This document shows positions 26,946 through 36,073 of a stretch of DNA of 64,000 nucleotides, in pieces. The translations under genes and the position numbers were made by a program. Position 1 is the stretch's first letter, and every line of letters begins with the position of its first letter. Origin of the DNA: Rhodobacteraceae bacterium UBA7436 (GTDB taxonomy: Bacteria; Pseudomonadota; Alphaproteobacteria; Rhodobacterales; Rhodobacteraceae); the NCBI GenBank assembly GCA_002478745.1, contig DLQI01000155.1, positions 8,889-72,888 of the forward strand, in the 5' to 3' direction. The notes beneath the pieces were generated by a model. That model saw nothing but the letters and a program-made list of their open reading frames with translations. It ran no database searches and was not told the origin of the DNA.

Positions 26946-27275
26946 ACGTGCAAAAATTTTGATGGTTTCGTCAGACCGTTCGATCGTTGTGTAGTCGGGA
27001 TACCCCATCAATTTGCTTCGCGTGATGTATGTCAAATGCCCCTCCTCAACAGTACCTGCCAACACCGCTGTGCGCGGCAACTTCGACATCATTTCAATCA
27101 GACGTTCGAAGACGTCAGGGCTATTGGGGACGATGCGAACCGCACCGCCTGCAAGATCAATGTCGCCCTCATTCGGAATAGAAATATGCCAGCGACTGGG
27201 ATCAGATGGTGCCAGACGGACATAGGCCGCAAAGGCAACGACAAGACTGAGCAATAAATAAAGGAACATTCGCAT
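26874..27275 (-). CDS. DUF1499 domain-containing membrane-anchored protein
   Basis: About 133 residues with one N-terminal membrane helix (FLYLLLSLVVAFAAYV) and a soluble domain containing IVPNSPDVFERLIEMMSKLP, TYITRSKLMGYPDYTTI and LRFGKSDLGVNAARLEQLKAVL, which match DUF1499. Function is unknown. The frame extends upstream to a GTG at 27320, but MRMFLYLLL at 27275 is more likely; neither has a strong ribosome site. Convergent with and partly overlapping the interrupted secreted protein gene. Confidence 0.8.
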   Translation of the reverse strand: MRMFLYLLLSLVVAFAAYVRLAPSDPSRWHISIPNEGDIDLAGGAVRIVPNSPDVFERLIEMMSKLPRTAVLAGTVEEGHLTYITRSKLMGYPDYTTIERSDETIKIFARLRFGKSDLGVNAARLEQLKAVLE

Positions 27276-27332
27276 CACCACTTTTTGTTGGGTTTCTTGT
27301 TGCAAGTAAGTTCGTTGCACTGACCAATAGAA

Positions 27333-28280
27333 CTAGCGATAGGTCACACCGGGTACGACGCATAGCATCTCATAAAGCAAATTCGCACCCGTCAACGCGG
27401 TATTCCCTGTCATATCATAGGGCGGGGACACTTCGACTAGATCACAGCCCACGATATTCAGCCCCTTCAAACTACGTATCAATTCCAGTGCTTGCGGCGT
27501 TGTGAGGCCACCAATCTCCGGTGTCCCTGTACCTGGCGCATATGCGGGATCAAGACTGTCAATGTCATAGGAAATATATGTAGGGACATCGCCGATATCG
27601 CGCCGTATTTCTGCACCAAGATTTGCAAGCGACTTGTGCCAAAGCTCATGCGCAGGAAAATGTTGGAATCCCCAACCCTCAGCTTCGCTAAAGTCTTCGG
27701 CTGAATAACCGGTTCCGCGCAACCCAACCTGATAAGTCTTCGCCGGTATTATCAACCCCTCTTCGTAAGCGCGGCGGAACACCGTGCCATGAGTTTCGCG
27801 TTCGCCAAACATTTCGTCATTCACATCAGCATGCGCATCAACATGAACCAGGGCGACCGGACCGTGACGTTTTGCAATTGCGCGCAGGATCGGCAAGGTG
27901 ATTGAGTGATCACCACCAATAGCCATTGGGACCACATTATACTTTAGGATTGCGTCGTAACTATCTTTAATAATGGACAAACTTTGGCTCAAAGAAAACG
28001 TGTTGATTGCCAGATCACCAATGTCCGCCACCTGCAGGCTGTCAAAGGGTGCAGCACCTGTTTGCAAGTTAAATGGACGTAGCATTGCGGATTCAGCGCG
28101 AACTTCTTTTGGTCCAAACCGTGTTCCTGACCGCCAGGACGTCCCAATATCCATTGGGATGCCCAAAACCGCGACATCCAATCCAGCCAAATCATTGGCA
28201 GATGGTAGGCGCATGAATGTATTGGGCCCTGAAAATCGCGCGAGGTCATTGCCGCTGATTGGTTGGTTTTTATCCGCCAT
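27333..28280 (-). CDS. speB: Ureohydrolase, agmatinase family (copy 1)
   Basis: Manganese-type ureohydrolase of 315 residues. The motifs are IGGDHSITLPIL, LVHVDAHADVND and YDIDSLDPAYAPGTGTPEIGG, the complete SpeB set of His and Asp metal ligands. It cleaves a guanidino compound (agmatine, guanidinobutyrate or similar) to urea. The frame extends to 28385, but GGAG eight bases before the ATG at 28280 decides the start; this overlaps the upstream paralogue by 11 bases. Ends in TAG. Substrate cannot be assigned, and the co-occurring paralogue suggests divided specificity. Confidence 0.88.
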   Translation of the reverse strand: MADKNQPISGNDLARFSGPNTFMRLPSANDLAGLDVAVLGIPMDIGTSWRSGTRFGPKEVRAESAMLRPFNLQTGAAPFDSLQVADIGDLAINTFSLSQSLSIIKDSYDAILKYNVVPMAIGGDHSITLPILRAIAKRHGPVALVHVDAHADVNDEMFGERETHGTVFRRAYEEGLIIPAKTYQVGLRGTGYSAEDFSEAEGWGFQHFPAHELWHKSLANLGAEIRRDIGDVPTYISYDIDSLDPAYAPGTGTPEIGGLTTPQALELIRSLKGLNIVGCDLVEVSPPYDMTGNTALTGANLLYEMLCVVPGVTYR

Positions 28281-29238
28281 TTCGCAATCTCCATCCCAAC
28301 AAGCAGCAAAGCTCTGTCGCGACATGGGCGCCTGCGATCGCAGTGGCCCCCGTAGTATCAAACGGAGGTGAAACCTCGACCACATCCCCGCCTTTGATAT
28401 TGATCCCGGCGAGGTCGCGTAGCAGCACAGCCGCTTGGGCCGATGTTAAGCCACCCCAAACCGGCGTGCCCGTGCCCGGCGCATAGGCTGGGTCCAAACC
28501 ATCAATGTCAAACGTCAGGTAAGTTGGATGGTCGCCCACAATTTTTTTAGCTCGTCGTGCAACTTCTGCAGCACCGATTTTATGGACCTCGCGCGCATCA
28601 ATGATGTTGACGCCCAACGTGTCTTCGTTATGCGTTCTGATCCCGATTTGAACTGACCGTGCAGGATCCACCAATCCCATTTTGACGGCTTTATAAAACA
28701 TCGTACCATGATCTACGCGGTCCATGTTGTCGTCAGCCCACGTGTCCGTGTGCGCATCCACCTGGATTAAAGACATTGGGCCATACTTTTCGGCATAGGC
28801 CTTTAGGATCGGGAAACTGATATAGTGATCACCACCCAGTACAATCGACGCAGCGCCTGCATTTAAAATGCCACGGATGTGGTCCGTCAAGGCGGCGGGA
28901 AATGCAGGGATATTGGCGTAGTCGAATGCCAGATCACCGTAATCCACAATCGCGGTTTCTGTCAGCGGATCAAAAGGCCATCCATAGACAGCATCAGGTG
29001 CTTGCAAAGCGGATGCTTCACGGATCGCACGGGGTCCAAGACGTGTGCCCGGCCTGTTTGTAACCGCTTGATCGAAAGGAATACCCGTTACCGCGATATC
29101 GACTCCAGTCAGATCCTTGGTGTAACGACGGCGCAAAAACGACAACGCGCCACCAAAGGTATTTTCGTTTGTCAGCCCACGCAAATCTTCTCGAGTGAAT
29201 GCATGATCAACTTGTTCCTTTGCGTCCTCAAGTCCCAT
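28270..29238 (-). CDS. Ureohydrolase, agmatinase family (copy 2)
   Basis: A paralogue of the gene that follows, 322 residues. It has VLGGDHYISFPIL (Tyr where copy 1 has Ser), IQVDAHTDTWADD and FDIDGLDPAYAPGTGTPVWGG. The Y variant and DAHTD form resemble guanidinobutyrase or guanidinopropionase-type enzymes more than SpeB, but this is inference. It lies 2 bases downstream of the M20 amidohydrolase, so all three are one operon. Confidence 0.85.
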   Translation of the reverse strand: MGLEDAKEQVDHAFTREDLRGLTNENTFGGALSFLRRRYTKDLTGVDIAVTGIPFDQAVTNRPGTRLGPRAIREASALQAPDAVYGWPFDPLTETAIVDYGDLAFDYANIPAFPAALTDHIRGILNAGAASIVLGGDHYISFPILKAYAEKYGPMSLIQVDAHTDTWADDNMDRVDHGTMFYKAVKMGLVDPARSVQIGIRTHNEDTLGVNIIDAREVHKIGAAEVARRAKKIVGDHPTYLTFDIDGLDPAYAPGTGTPVWGGLTSAQAAVLLRDLAGINIKGGDVVEVSPPFDTTGATAIAGAHVATELCCLLGWRLRNGG

Positions 29239-29240
29239 GC

Positions 29241-30407
29241 TTAGCTCCCAACTGGTTGCGCTGTCTCAACCAAGCGCGCAAAAAATGATGCACCAACCGG
29301 TGCCACATCATCGTTAAAGTTGTACTCAGGGTGGTGGAGACCGGCACTTGGACCCTGCCCCATGAACAAATACGCACCGGAACGTTTTTGTAACATGTAT
29401 GAGAAATCCTCGGATCCCATTACCGGTTCAAAATCATCAACGACAGCCTCATCACCGGACACATCGCGCGCGGCTTTGGTCGCCATCACAACACCCTCAG
29501 CTGAGTTATACGTCGCGGGATACCCACGATTATAGACTACATCGGCTTCGCAGCCATAACTTGCGGCTTGGCCCGCTACGATTTCTCTCAAACGCCGTTC
29601 TGCGAGATCGCGTACCTCTGGGGTAAAGCTGCGAACAGTCCCGTTCATATAGGCCGTATCAGGAATAACGTTGTCCACGGAGCCTGTATGAATTTGCGTG
29701 ACAGAAATCACCAAACGTTCAGCTGCATCCACATTGCGACTCACTATAGATTGGATAGCCTGCGCTATGGAACAAGCCGCCAAAATTGGGTCAACAGTGC
29801 CATGTGGCATAGCCCCATGACCACCGCGCCCTTTGATATTGATATCAAACACATCGGCCCCTGCCATCAACGGACCAGTTGTTGTAAAAAAACCTCCGAC
29901 TGGAAATTCAGGCATATTGTGGATCCCGTAAACTTGGGAAATGTCAAAGGTATCCAAGATACCCTCTTCGACCATCGCCTCCGCGCCACCCGTTGCTTCC
30001 TCATCAGGTTGGAAGATCAGCGCAACACGGCCAGAAAAGTTACGCGTCTCGCACAAGTATTTTGCCGCTCCCAATAGCATTGTTGTATGCCCGTCATGGC
30101 CGCAAGCATGCATACGACCCTCGTGGGTAGATTGATACTCCAAGCCTGTCGTTTCAATAATCGGTAGGCCGTCCATATCGGCACGCAAACCAATTGTCGG
30201 CCCGTTCCCTTGGCCATTAATAATCGCAACTATACCAGTTGTCGCAAATCCCGTTTGAATTTCATCAACACCGAATTCGCGCAATTTTTCTTCAACAAAA
30301 GCCGCTGTTTTGAAACACTCGCGCCCCAATTCTGGAATCGTGTGCAAATGCCTGCGCCAGCCGGTCATTTCATCGGCGTAGCCTGCGATACGATTAACGA
30401 TTGCCAT
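29241..30407 (-). CDS. M20 family amidohydrolase (hippurate hydrolase type)
   Basis: Metal-dependent amidohydrolase of 388 residues. Visible motifs are RRHLHTIPELGRECF, GLRADMDGLPI, MHACGHDGHTTMLLGAA (metal Cys/His), FQPDEEATGGAEAMVEEG and a dimerisation-domain KGRGGHGAMPHGTVD. AGGAG before the ATG at 30407 fixes the start against an extended frame to 30482. It probably removes an acyl group from an amino acid; the following ureohydrolases suggest an N-acylated guanidino or arginine-derived substrate, which is only an inference. Confidence 0.9.
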   Translation of the reverse strand: MAIVNRIAGYADEMTGWRRHLHTIPELGRECFKTAAFVEEKLREFGVDEIQTGFATTGIVAIINGQGNGPTIGLRADMDGLPIIETTGLEYQSTHEGRMHACGHDGHTTMLLGAAKYLCETRNFSGRVALIFQPDEEATGGAEAMVEEGILDTFDISQVYGIHNMPEFPVGGFFTTTGPLMAGADVFDINIKGRGGHGAMPHGTVDPILAACSIAQAIQSIVSRNVDAAERLVISVTQIHTGSVDNVIPDTAYMNGTVRSFTPEVRDLAERRLREIVAGQAASYGCEADVVYNRGYPATYNSAEGVVMATKAARDVSGDEAVVDDFEPVMGSEDFSYMLQKRSGAYLFMGQGPSAGLHHPEYNFNDDVAPVGASFFARLVETAQPVGS

Positions 30408-30469
30408 GGGTGGACTCCTTTGCCTTATGTCGCTCAAATGCATCCAACACTGAACACGAGGGCGCTGCA

Positions 30470-31297
30470 ATGGCCGATACATTGATACATGACCAAGATG
30501 CTGGAATAGAGCGTTTACTAGAGATCATGCGTCGATTGCGAGATCCAAAAAACGGGTGCCCATGGGACATCGAACAAACTTTTGATACGATTGCACCCTA
30601 TACGATCGAGGAAGCCTATGAAGTGGCTGACGCGATTGAACGCAAGGATTGGCCTGAACTTGAGGGCGAATTGGGCGACCTGCTGCTGCAAACAGTTTAT
30701 CACACCGCAATGGGCGAAGAAGACGGGAAATTTAGCTTCCAATCCGTCGTACGCGCTATTTCAAATAAAATGGTAGCACGTCACCCGCATGTGTTTGGCG
30801 ATGAATCCCGCGATAAGTCCGCAGAACAGCAAACGCGCGATTGGGAAGCCATCAAGGCGGCCGAACGTGCTGGCAAAAAGCAAGGCGGCGCATTGGACGG
30901 CGTTGCGGTTGGCCTGCCATCCCTCCTTCGCGCCTACAAACTGCAAAACCGCGCAGCGCGCGTCGGTTTCGATTGGCCAAGCACTGATCAAGTTATCGAT
31001 AAAATCCAAGAAGAAGCTGCTGAACTGGTGGAGGCACGTGACGAGCTAACCCACGAAGAAATGACTGAAGAGTTTGGCGATTTGATGTTCGTTATGGCCA
31101 ACCTAGCGCGCCACCTCAAGATCGAGCCCGAAGAAGCGTTGCGCGCTGCAAACGCCAAATTCACAAGGCGTTTTGAAGGTGTCGAAGCCAAATTGGCCGA
31201 GATTGGCAAAACACCCGCTCAAAGTGACCTTGCTGAAATGGATGCCCTTTGGGACGCCGTTAAGGCTGATGAGCGGAAAAGCGGCTCAACGAAGTAA
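30470..31297 (+). CDS. mazG: Nucleoside triphosphate pyrophosphohydrolase
   Basis: MazG-type all-alpha NTP pyrophosphatase of 275 residues. Two MazG domains are visible: NGCPWDIEQTFDTIAPYTIEE with EVADAIERKDWPELEGELGD, and VGFDWPSTDQVIDKIQEEAAE with EEFGDLMFVMANLARHL. These E-E-x-x-D clusters bind magnesium. Removes non-canonical NTPs and can hydrolyse ppGpp in some species. The ATG at 30470 (CGAGGG upstream) is chosen over an in-frame ATG at 30401. Divergent from the M20 amidohydrolase with 62 bases between. Confidence 0.93.
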   Translation: MADTLIHDQDAGIERLLEIMRRLRDPKNGCPWDIEQTFDTIAPYTIEEAYEVADAIERKDWPELEGELGDLLLQTVYHTAMGEEDGKFSFQSVVRAISNKMVARHPHVFGDESRDKSAEQQTRDWEAIKAAERAGKKQGGALDGVAVGLPSLLRAYKLQNRAARVGFDWPSTDQVIDKIQEEAAELVEARDELTHEEMTEEFGDLMFVMANLARHLKIEPEEALRAANAKFTRRFEGVEAKLAEIGKTPAQSDLAEMDALWDAVKADERKSGSTK

Positions 31298-31380
31298 GCG
31301 ACGACTTCTTTCCTTAACTTATCTGCTTGAACCGCTTATCTATTCATTGAATTGAACCAACTTAACCCACGGATCCTGAC

Positions 31381-32322
31381 ATGCCCCCACGTAAGATCAT
31401 TATCGATACGGACCCCGGACAGGACGATGCTGTTGCTATTCTTTTGGCACTTTCCAGCCCTGAAGACATGGAGGTTCTTGGTATCACTGCTGTTGCGGGC
31501 AATGTACCGCTTGAATTGACCCAAAAGAACGCTCGGATCGTGTGCGAACTTGCGGGCAAAACGGATGTACCGGTTTTTGCAGGTTGTGACCGGCCATTGG
31601 GTCGTCAGCTTGTGACTGCGGAACATGTCCACGGAAAAACAGGGTTGGATGGCCCAAGTTTGCCTGATCCTACAATGCCAATGCAAGATCAGCACGCTGT
31701 TGACTTCATAATAGAAACGCTGCGCCGCGAGGATGCGGGAACCGTCACCTTGTGCGTGCTGGGCCCTTTGACCAACATAGCTACGGCTTTTGAAAAAGCC
31801 CCTGACGTTATAGAGCGTGTGCAACAGATCGTTCTGATGGGTGGTGCATATTTTGAGGTTGGAAATATTACACCTACTGCAGAATTCAACATCTACGTCG
31901 ACCCAGAAGCTGCTGAAATTACGTTTAAAAGTGGTGTCGATATTGTTGTGATGCCGCTTGATGTAACGCACAAGGCACTGGTCACTCAGCCACGTAACGA
32001 CGCCTTCCGCGACCTTGGAACCCCATCAGGTATTGCGGTGGCGCAAATGACCGATTTTTTCGAACGCTTCGACAAAGAAAAATACGGCTCAAACGGAGCA
32101 CCTTTGCATGACCCTTGCGTCACTGCCTATTTGATAGCCCCCGAATTATTTTCAGGACGCCGTATTAACGTAGAAATCGAAACCCGATCCGACTTGACCC
32201 GCGGAATGACAGTGGCCGATTGGTGGGGTGTTACAGATCGCCCAGCCAACGCGACATTCATTGGCGATTTGGACGCTGACGGGTTCTTTGCACTCCTGGT
32301 TGAACGGATTGGTCGCCTGTGA
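31381..32322 (+). CDS. Inosine-uridine type nucleoside hydrolase
   Basis: N-ribohydrolase of 313 residues. The calcium-binding DTDPGQDDAVAILLAL opens it, followed by GKTGLDGPSLP, VLGPLTNIATAFEKAP, VLMGGAYFEVGN, TPTAEFNIYVDPEAAE and a late APLHDPCVTAYL with the metal Asp. It splits purine or pyrimidine ribosides into base and ribose; preference is unclear. Translationally coupled to the GNAT gene through a GTGA overlap. An 83-base leader precedes it. Confidence 0.92.
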   Translation: MPPRKIIIDTDPGQDDAVAILLALSSPEDMEVLGITAVAGNVPLELTQKNARIVCELAGKTDVPVFAGCDRPLGRQLVTAEHVHGKTGLDGPSLPDPTMPMQDQHAVDFIIETLRREDAGTVTLCVLGPLTNIATAFEKAPDVIERVQQIVLMGGAYFEVGNITPTAEFNIYVDPEAAEITFKSGVDIVVMPLDVTHKALVTQPRNDAFRDLGTPSGIAVAQMTDFFERFDKEKYGSNGAPLHDPCVTAYLIAPELFSGRRINVEIETRSDLTRGMTVADWWGVTDRPANATFIGDLDADGFFALLVERIGRL

Positions 32323-32768
32323 GCGCTGTTCTTACGCTTGGCAAACCCGAGCATCTTGAAAAGCTGTTTGCCATGGTCACCTCGTATCATGCGGAAGCTG
32401 GCATTACCTTATCGGACGAAGCGCGCCTTGCGGGCGTGGCCCCACTGCTTGAGGGCATACCGCATGGCATTGCCTATCTTATTGGCCCGCCGCGGTCCCC
32501 CATAGGCTACATCATCATCACCTTTGGGTGGTCTTTGGAGCTAGGTGGAATGGACGGAACTATCAATGAGTTCTACGTACGCTCTGGCGTACGTGGGCGT
32601 GGTGTAGCAACAGAAACATTGCAAAAGCTGCCCAAAGCCCTGGGCGACGCCGGATTGGTTGCATTGCATCTGCAACTCAACAATGTTGACGACACCAACA
32701 GACGACTTTTCACCCGTGTCGGCTTTGCTGTACGTGAAAACCACCATGTGATGACCCGCAAATTCTAA
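32319..32768 (+). CDS. GNAT family N-acetyltransferase
   Basis: A 149-residue acetyltransferase, started by GTG at 32319 overlapping the upstream stop. GTINEFYVRSGVRGRGVATETL carries the acetyl-CoA loop (R-G-x-G-V/A), followed by ALHLQLNNVDDTNRRLFTRVGF. The target is unknown. Its coupling to a nucleoside hydrolase might mean acetylation in nucleoside salvage, but there is no direct evidence. Confidence 0.85.
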   Translation: MSAVLTLGKPEHLEKLFAMVTSYHAEAGITLSDEARLAGVAPLLEGIPHGIAYLIGPPRSPIGYIIITFGWSLELGGMDGTINEFYVRSGVRGRGVATETLQKLPKALGDAGLVALHLQLNNVDDTNRRLFTRVGFAVRENHHVMTRKF

Positions 32769-32788
32769 TTTAGCCACAAGGTTTGCTC

Positions 32789-34201
32789 ATGCCGCTTAAT
32801 ATTCCATTTGATAACACTTATGCAGGACTACCTGAGGGCTTTTTTTCATCTCAAAATCCAACGCCTGTAAAAGCGCCCTCCTTGATCGCTTTCAATAAAG
32901 ACCTGGCAAATCTGCTTGGTATTAATGGTGGTGATATCGATGAAATGGCACAGACCTTTGCGGGCAATGCTGTCCCAACGGGTGCCGCACCCCTCGCTCA
33001 GCTGTATGCCGGCCACCAATTTGGAAATTATAATCCGCAATTGGGAGATGGCCGTGCGGTCTTGATGGGTGAGGTCGTCGGTACTGATGGTGTGCGCCGT
33101 GACATTCAGTTAAAAGGCTCTGGGCCCACTACATACAGTCGCAATGGTGATGGTCGTGCGTGGCTTGGCCCAGTATTACGAGAATACGTCGTGTCCGAGG
33201 CCATGCACGCTCTTGGCATTCCGACGACACGTGCTCTGGCAGCTGTGCAAACAGGCGAACCTGTATTCCGCGAGGCTGCGTTTCCCGGCGCTGTGTTAAC
33301 GCGTGTAGCAAGGAGCCATTTGCGCGTTGGAACATTTCAGGTTTTTGCCCATCGCGGTCAACTTGAAAACCTCCAAACGCTGACGGACTATGCCATTCAA
33401 CGCCATTACCCTGATGCCACTGGCCCGATGGGATTACTGCGCGCGGTCTGTGCCGCCCAAGCTAAATTGATAGCAGCGTGGATGTCTGTCGGTTTTATTC
33501 ACGGCGTCATGAACACCGACAACTGCTCAATAAGTGGTGAGACAATCGATTACGGCCCCTGTGCATTTATGGACGCATATGCTGAGCGGCGTGTGTTCAG
33601 TTCGATTGATCGCGGTTCACGCTATGCCTTCGCCAACCAGCCTGACATTGCCGTCTGGAACATGGCGCAACTGGCGACTTCGCTCTTACAGCTGGCAACC
33701 GACAAAGAAGCTGCCGTTGAAGAAGCGACAGCGATTGTTCATGCAATGCCATCACAACTTGAGGCCGAATGGCTAAAGAGATTTGGTGCAAAACTCGGCA
33801 TCGCTAACGCTTCACCAGCGGATCATGCAATGATTGAAGACTTACTTCGAATGATGGAGAAAGACGGTTCTGATTACACCAACACCTTTGCAGCTCTAAG
33901 GACTGATACTGCTCGTGACCAGTTTACAAATCGCGACTCCTTTGATGCATGGGCGGTTTCGTGGCGGGAACGCCTGACGCAAGAAAAAGAGCCAACGGCG
34001 ACGATGGCAACTGCGAACCCTGTTATCATTCCACGCAATCATAGGATTGAGGAAATGATCCAAGCCGCCGTCGCCGGTGATTTGGATCCATTTGAGCGAT
34101 TGAATGCCGCGCTGGCGACCCCCTTCGAGACAACACACAGTAATTTGCACCGCGCGCCCTCGGCGGCAGAGATCGTTCCTGCTACTTTTTGTGGAACCTA
34201 A
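32789..34201 (+). CDS. selO: Protein adenylyltransferase SelO
   Basis: Pseudokinase-fold AMP transferase of the YdiU/SelO family, 470 residues. AAGG lies before the ATG at 32789. The sequence shows PLAQLYAGHQFGNYNPQLGDGRAV, QLKGSGPTTYSRNGDGRAWLGPVLRE, RVGTFQVFA and the metal loop MNTDNCSISGETIDYGPCAFMDAY. The C-terminus TFCGT is the bacterial Cys counterpart of the Sec-containing tail of eukaryotic SELENOO. It AMPylates Ser/Thr/Tyr of metabolic enzymes in oxidative stress. Its stop overlaps the convergent transporter gene. Confidence 0.94.
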   Translation: MPLNIPFDNTYAGLPEGFFSSQNPTPVKAPSLIAFNKDLANLLGINGGDIDEMAQTFAGNAVPTGAAPLAQLYAGHQFGNYNPQLGDGRAVLMGEVVGTDGVRRDIQLKGSGPTTYSRNGDGRAWLGPVLREYVVSEAMHALGIPTTRALAAVQTGEPVFREAAFPGAVLTRVARSHLRVGTFQVFAHRGQLENLQTLTDYAIQRHYPDATGPMGLLRAVCAAQAKLIAAWMSVGFIHGVMNTDNCSISGETIDYGPCAFMDAYAERRVFSSIDRGSRYAFANQPDIAVWNMAQLATSLLQLATDKEAAVEEATAIVHAMPSQLEAEWLKRFGAKLGIANASPADHAMIEDLLRMMEKDGSDYTNTFAALRTDTARDQFTNRDSFDAWAVSWRERLTQEKEPTATMATANPVIIPRNHRIEEMIQAAVAGDLDPFERLNAALATPFETTHSNLHRAPSAAEIVPATFCGT

Positions 34202-35055
34202 CGACGATTGATCAAGAAGATGCCGCTAGAAACCAAGCCAAGCGCCAACCAGATTTGAAAGCCAATCTGCTCATCCAAAAGCACCCCCCCCAAGATCACG
34301 GCAAAAACCGGCGATAAAAAGCTAAACGAAGCAACGGAAGATGCAGGGTACATTTTCATCAGCGCAAACCAGATCAAAAAACCAAAGCTGGCAACAGCAA
34401 TGATTTGGAACAACATTCCGGCGATATGAATAACTTCTAGCTCACGGATGAAGCCGCCAAAGAATGGCGAGGCTATTAACAACAACGGCGCTGATACAAT
34501 TAATTGCCAGATCAATTGCTGCTCCGTAGGAACCTCAGACAATGGCGTTACACGTACGCATAAAACTATTCCTGCCCAACTAAGCGCCGCGCCGAGGGCC
34601 AGTAGATCGCCCAAAAGCGAAACTTGTCCTGAACTACGGTCTAACACTGCCAAAGCCACCCCCAACATAGCAAGGCCAAGGCCAAGCGCCCGCAGAGCAG
34701 ACAAGCGCTCGCCCGGCAATAAAACATGCGCGAACAAGGCCAGCCAAACGGGCATAGAATAAAATATGATCGACGTGCGTGATACCGTGGTCAGATCTAG
34801 TGCCGTAAACAGACACATAAATTCAAACGTAAAAAACAGCCCCGCAACGATTCCACCCGTCAAAGCCGCGCGCGGGAGTGCAATCCCGACCCCTCTCCAA
34901 GACATCCAAACCATCAGAACCAGCATCGCGCCTAACGATCGGATACCTGCGCCAAAGACGGGTTCAAACCCACCAGACGTCACTTTGATAACAACCTGAT
35001 TAAAGGCCAAATGCAGCGCAAAAAGCGATAATGCGATCGCCCCAAAGGTATCCAT
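34198..35055 (-). CDS. EamA/DMT family transporter (copy 1)
   Basis: Ten-segment drug/metabolite transporter of about 285 residues, two EamA repeats, for example SLFALHLAFNQVVIKVTSGGFEPVF and the closing WLALGLVSSGIFLINRR. A substrate cannot be predicted. Starts considered: ATG 35055 (MDTFGAIAL), ATG 35073 and GTG 35097; none has a good ribosome site. The 128 bases before the next gene (35056-35183) hold nothing else I can identify. Confidence 0.85.
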   Translation of the reverse strand: MDTFGAIALSLFALHLAFNQVVIKVTSGGFEPVFGAGIRSLGAMLVLMVWMSWRGVGIALPRAALTGGIVAGLFFTFEFMCLFTALDLTTVSRTSIIFYSMPVWLALFAHVLLPGERLSALRALGLGLAMLGVALAVLDRSSGQVSLLGDLLALGAALSWAGIVLCVRVTPLSEVPTEQQLIWQLIVSAPLLLIASPFFGGFIRELEVIHIAGMLFQIIAVASFGFLIWFALMKMYPASSVASFSFLSPVFAVILGGVLLDEQIGFQIWLALGLVSSGIFLINRR

Positions 35056-35183
35056 ATGTGTTTTGCGTTCCATCGGAGCACAAGGCCGCGCAAACACTGT
35101 GATGTCAATGCAGGGCGTGCAAGCCCCAACAAACCTGTCAAACTACTCCAGATTGATTCTGGTATTTATTAGAGAGTGATAAA

Positions 35184-36005
35184 ATGAGTTTGATGAGCAC
35201 ATTGGCCAAAGTAGCTATTGGCGTTGCCGTTGCAAAAGGTGCTGGCGCAATGATGAACAAAAATGGCGGAGTAACCCAAGCCTCAAGTGGTGGCGGATTG
35301 GGTGGGCTTTTGGGCAGTTTGGCCGGTGACAGCGGTTCAAGTGGGGGCGGAATGCAAGATATGTTGGGCGGCCTTTTGGGTGGTAATACTGGTGGTGGTG
35401 CTGGTTGCCTTGGTGGTTTGCTCGAAAGCCTAGGCGGCTCATAGGGTGGCGCTCAAGCTGGCGGCCTTCAGGAAATGCTTTGTAGTCTCGTGGCTTCTGG
35501 TGGCGCTGGCGGCTCAATGGGTGCATTGACAGGTGCAATGGGTGGCAATGCAGCTACAGCCCCTGCCCAAAACAATTCCAGCTTTGGCGCAGTTTTGAAT
35601 TCAGCATTTGATGCAAATCCAGAACCAGCTATTGAACCAACTTAAGATCAAGAAGCCATTGCTGCTTTAATGCTGCGTGCCATGATCCAAGCAGCGAAAT
35701 CTGACGGTACTTTGGATGATGCGGAGCGTGAAAAACTGATCGGTCAGTTGGGCGATGACGTCGACAGTCAAGAAGCCGCATTTGTTCAAGCAGAAATGAA
35801 AGCACCGGTTGATGTGGATGCTTTGGTTGCACAGGTTCCAAATGGGATGGGTCCACAAGTTTATGCGATGTCCGTCATCGCGATCAACTTGGATTCCCAA
35901 GTGGAAGCACAATACCTCCACAAACTCGCGCAGGGTTTGAGATTGAGCGTCGAGACGATCAACGATGTCCACGCACAATTGCGTGTGCGTTCACTCTACG
36001 CTTAA
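35184..36005 (+). pseudogene. DUF533/TerB-like protein with two in-frame stop codons
   Basis: A single frame runs from the ATG at 35184 (GAGAG upstream) to TAA at 36003 but is interrupted by TAG at 35442-35444 and TAA at 35643-35645. The first part is a Gly-rich low-complexity segment with a hydrophobic start (AKVAIGVAVAKGAGAMM); the last part (about 35670-36005) is a TerB-like helical domain (MLRAMIQAAKSDGTLDDAER; YAMSVIAINLDSQVEAQYLH). No frameshift is present. Intact homologues are known in Rhodobacterales. The last section could be translated separately from the ATG at 35670, but no ribosome site is evident. A strong terminator follows. Confidence 0.7.
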
Positions 36006-36026
36006 TACAGTCCAACATGTGAAACG

Positions 36027-36066
36027 AAAGACGCCGGAGCAACCTATTGCTCCGGCGTCTTTTTTA
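36027..36066. terminator. Strong Rho-independent terminator
   Basis: A perfect 16-bp stem (36027-36042 with 36047-36062) with the 4-base loop CCTA, GC-rich in the middle, followed by a T-run through 36066. It ends the DUF533 transcript and could also serve the helicase gene on the opposite strand. Confidence 0.92.
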
Positions 36067-36073
36067 TTTCCTA

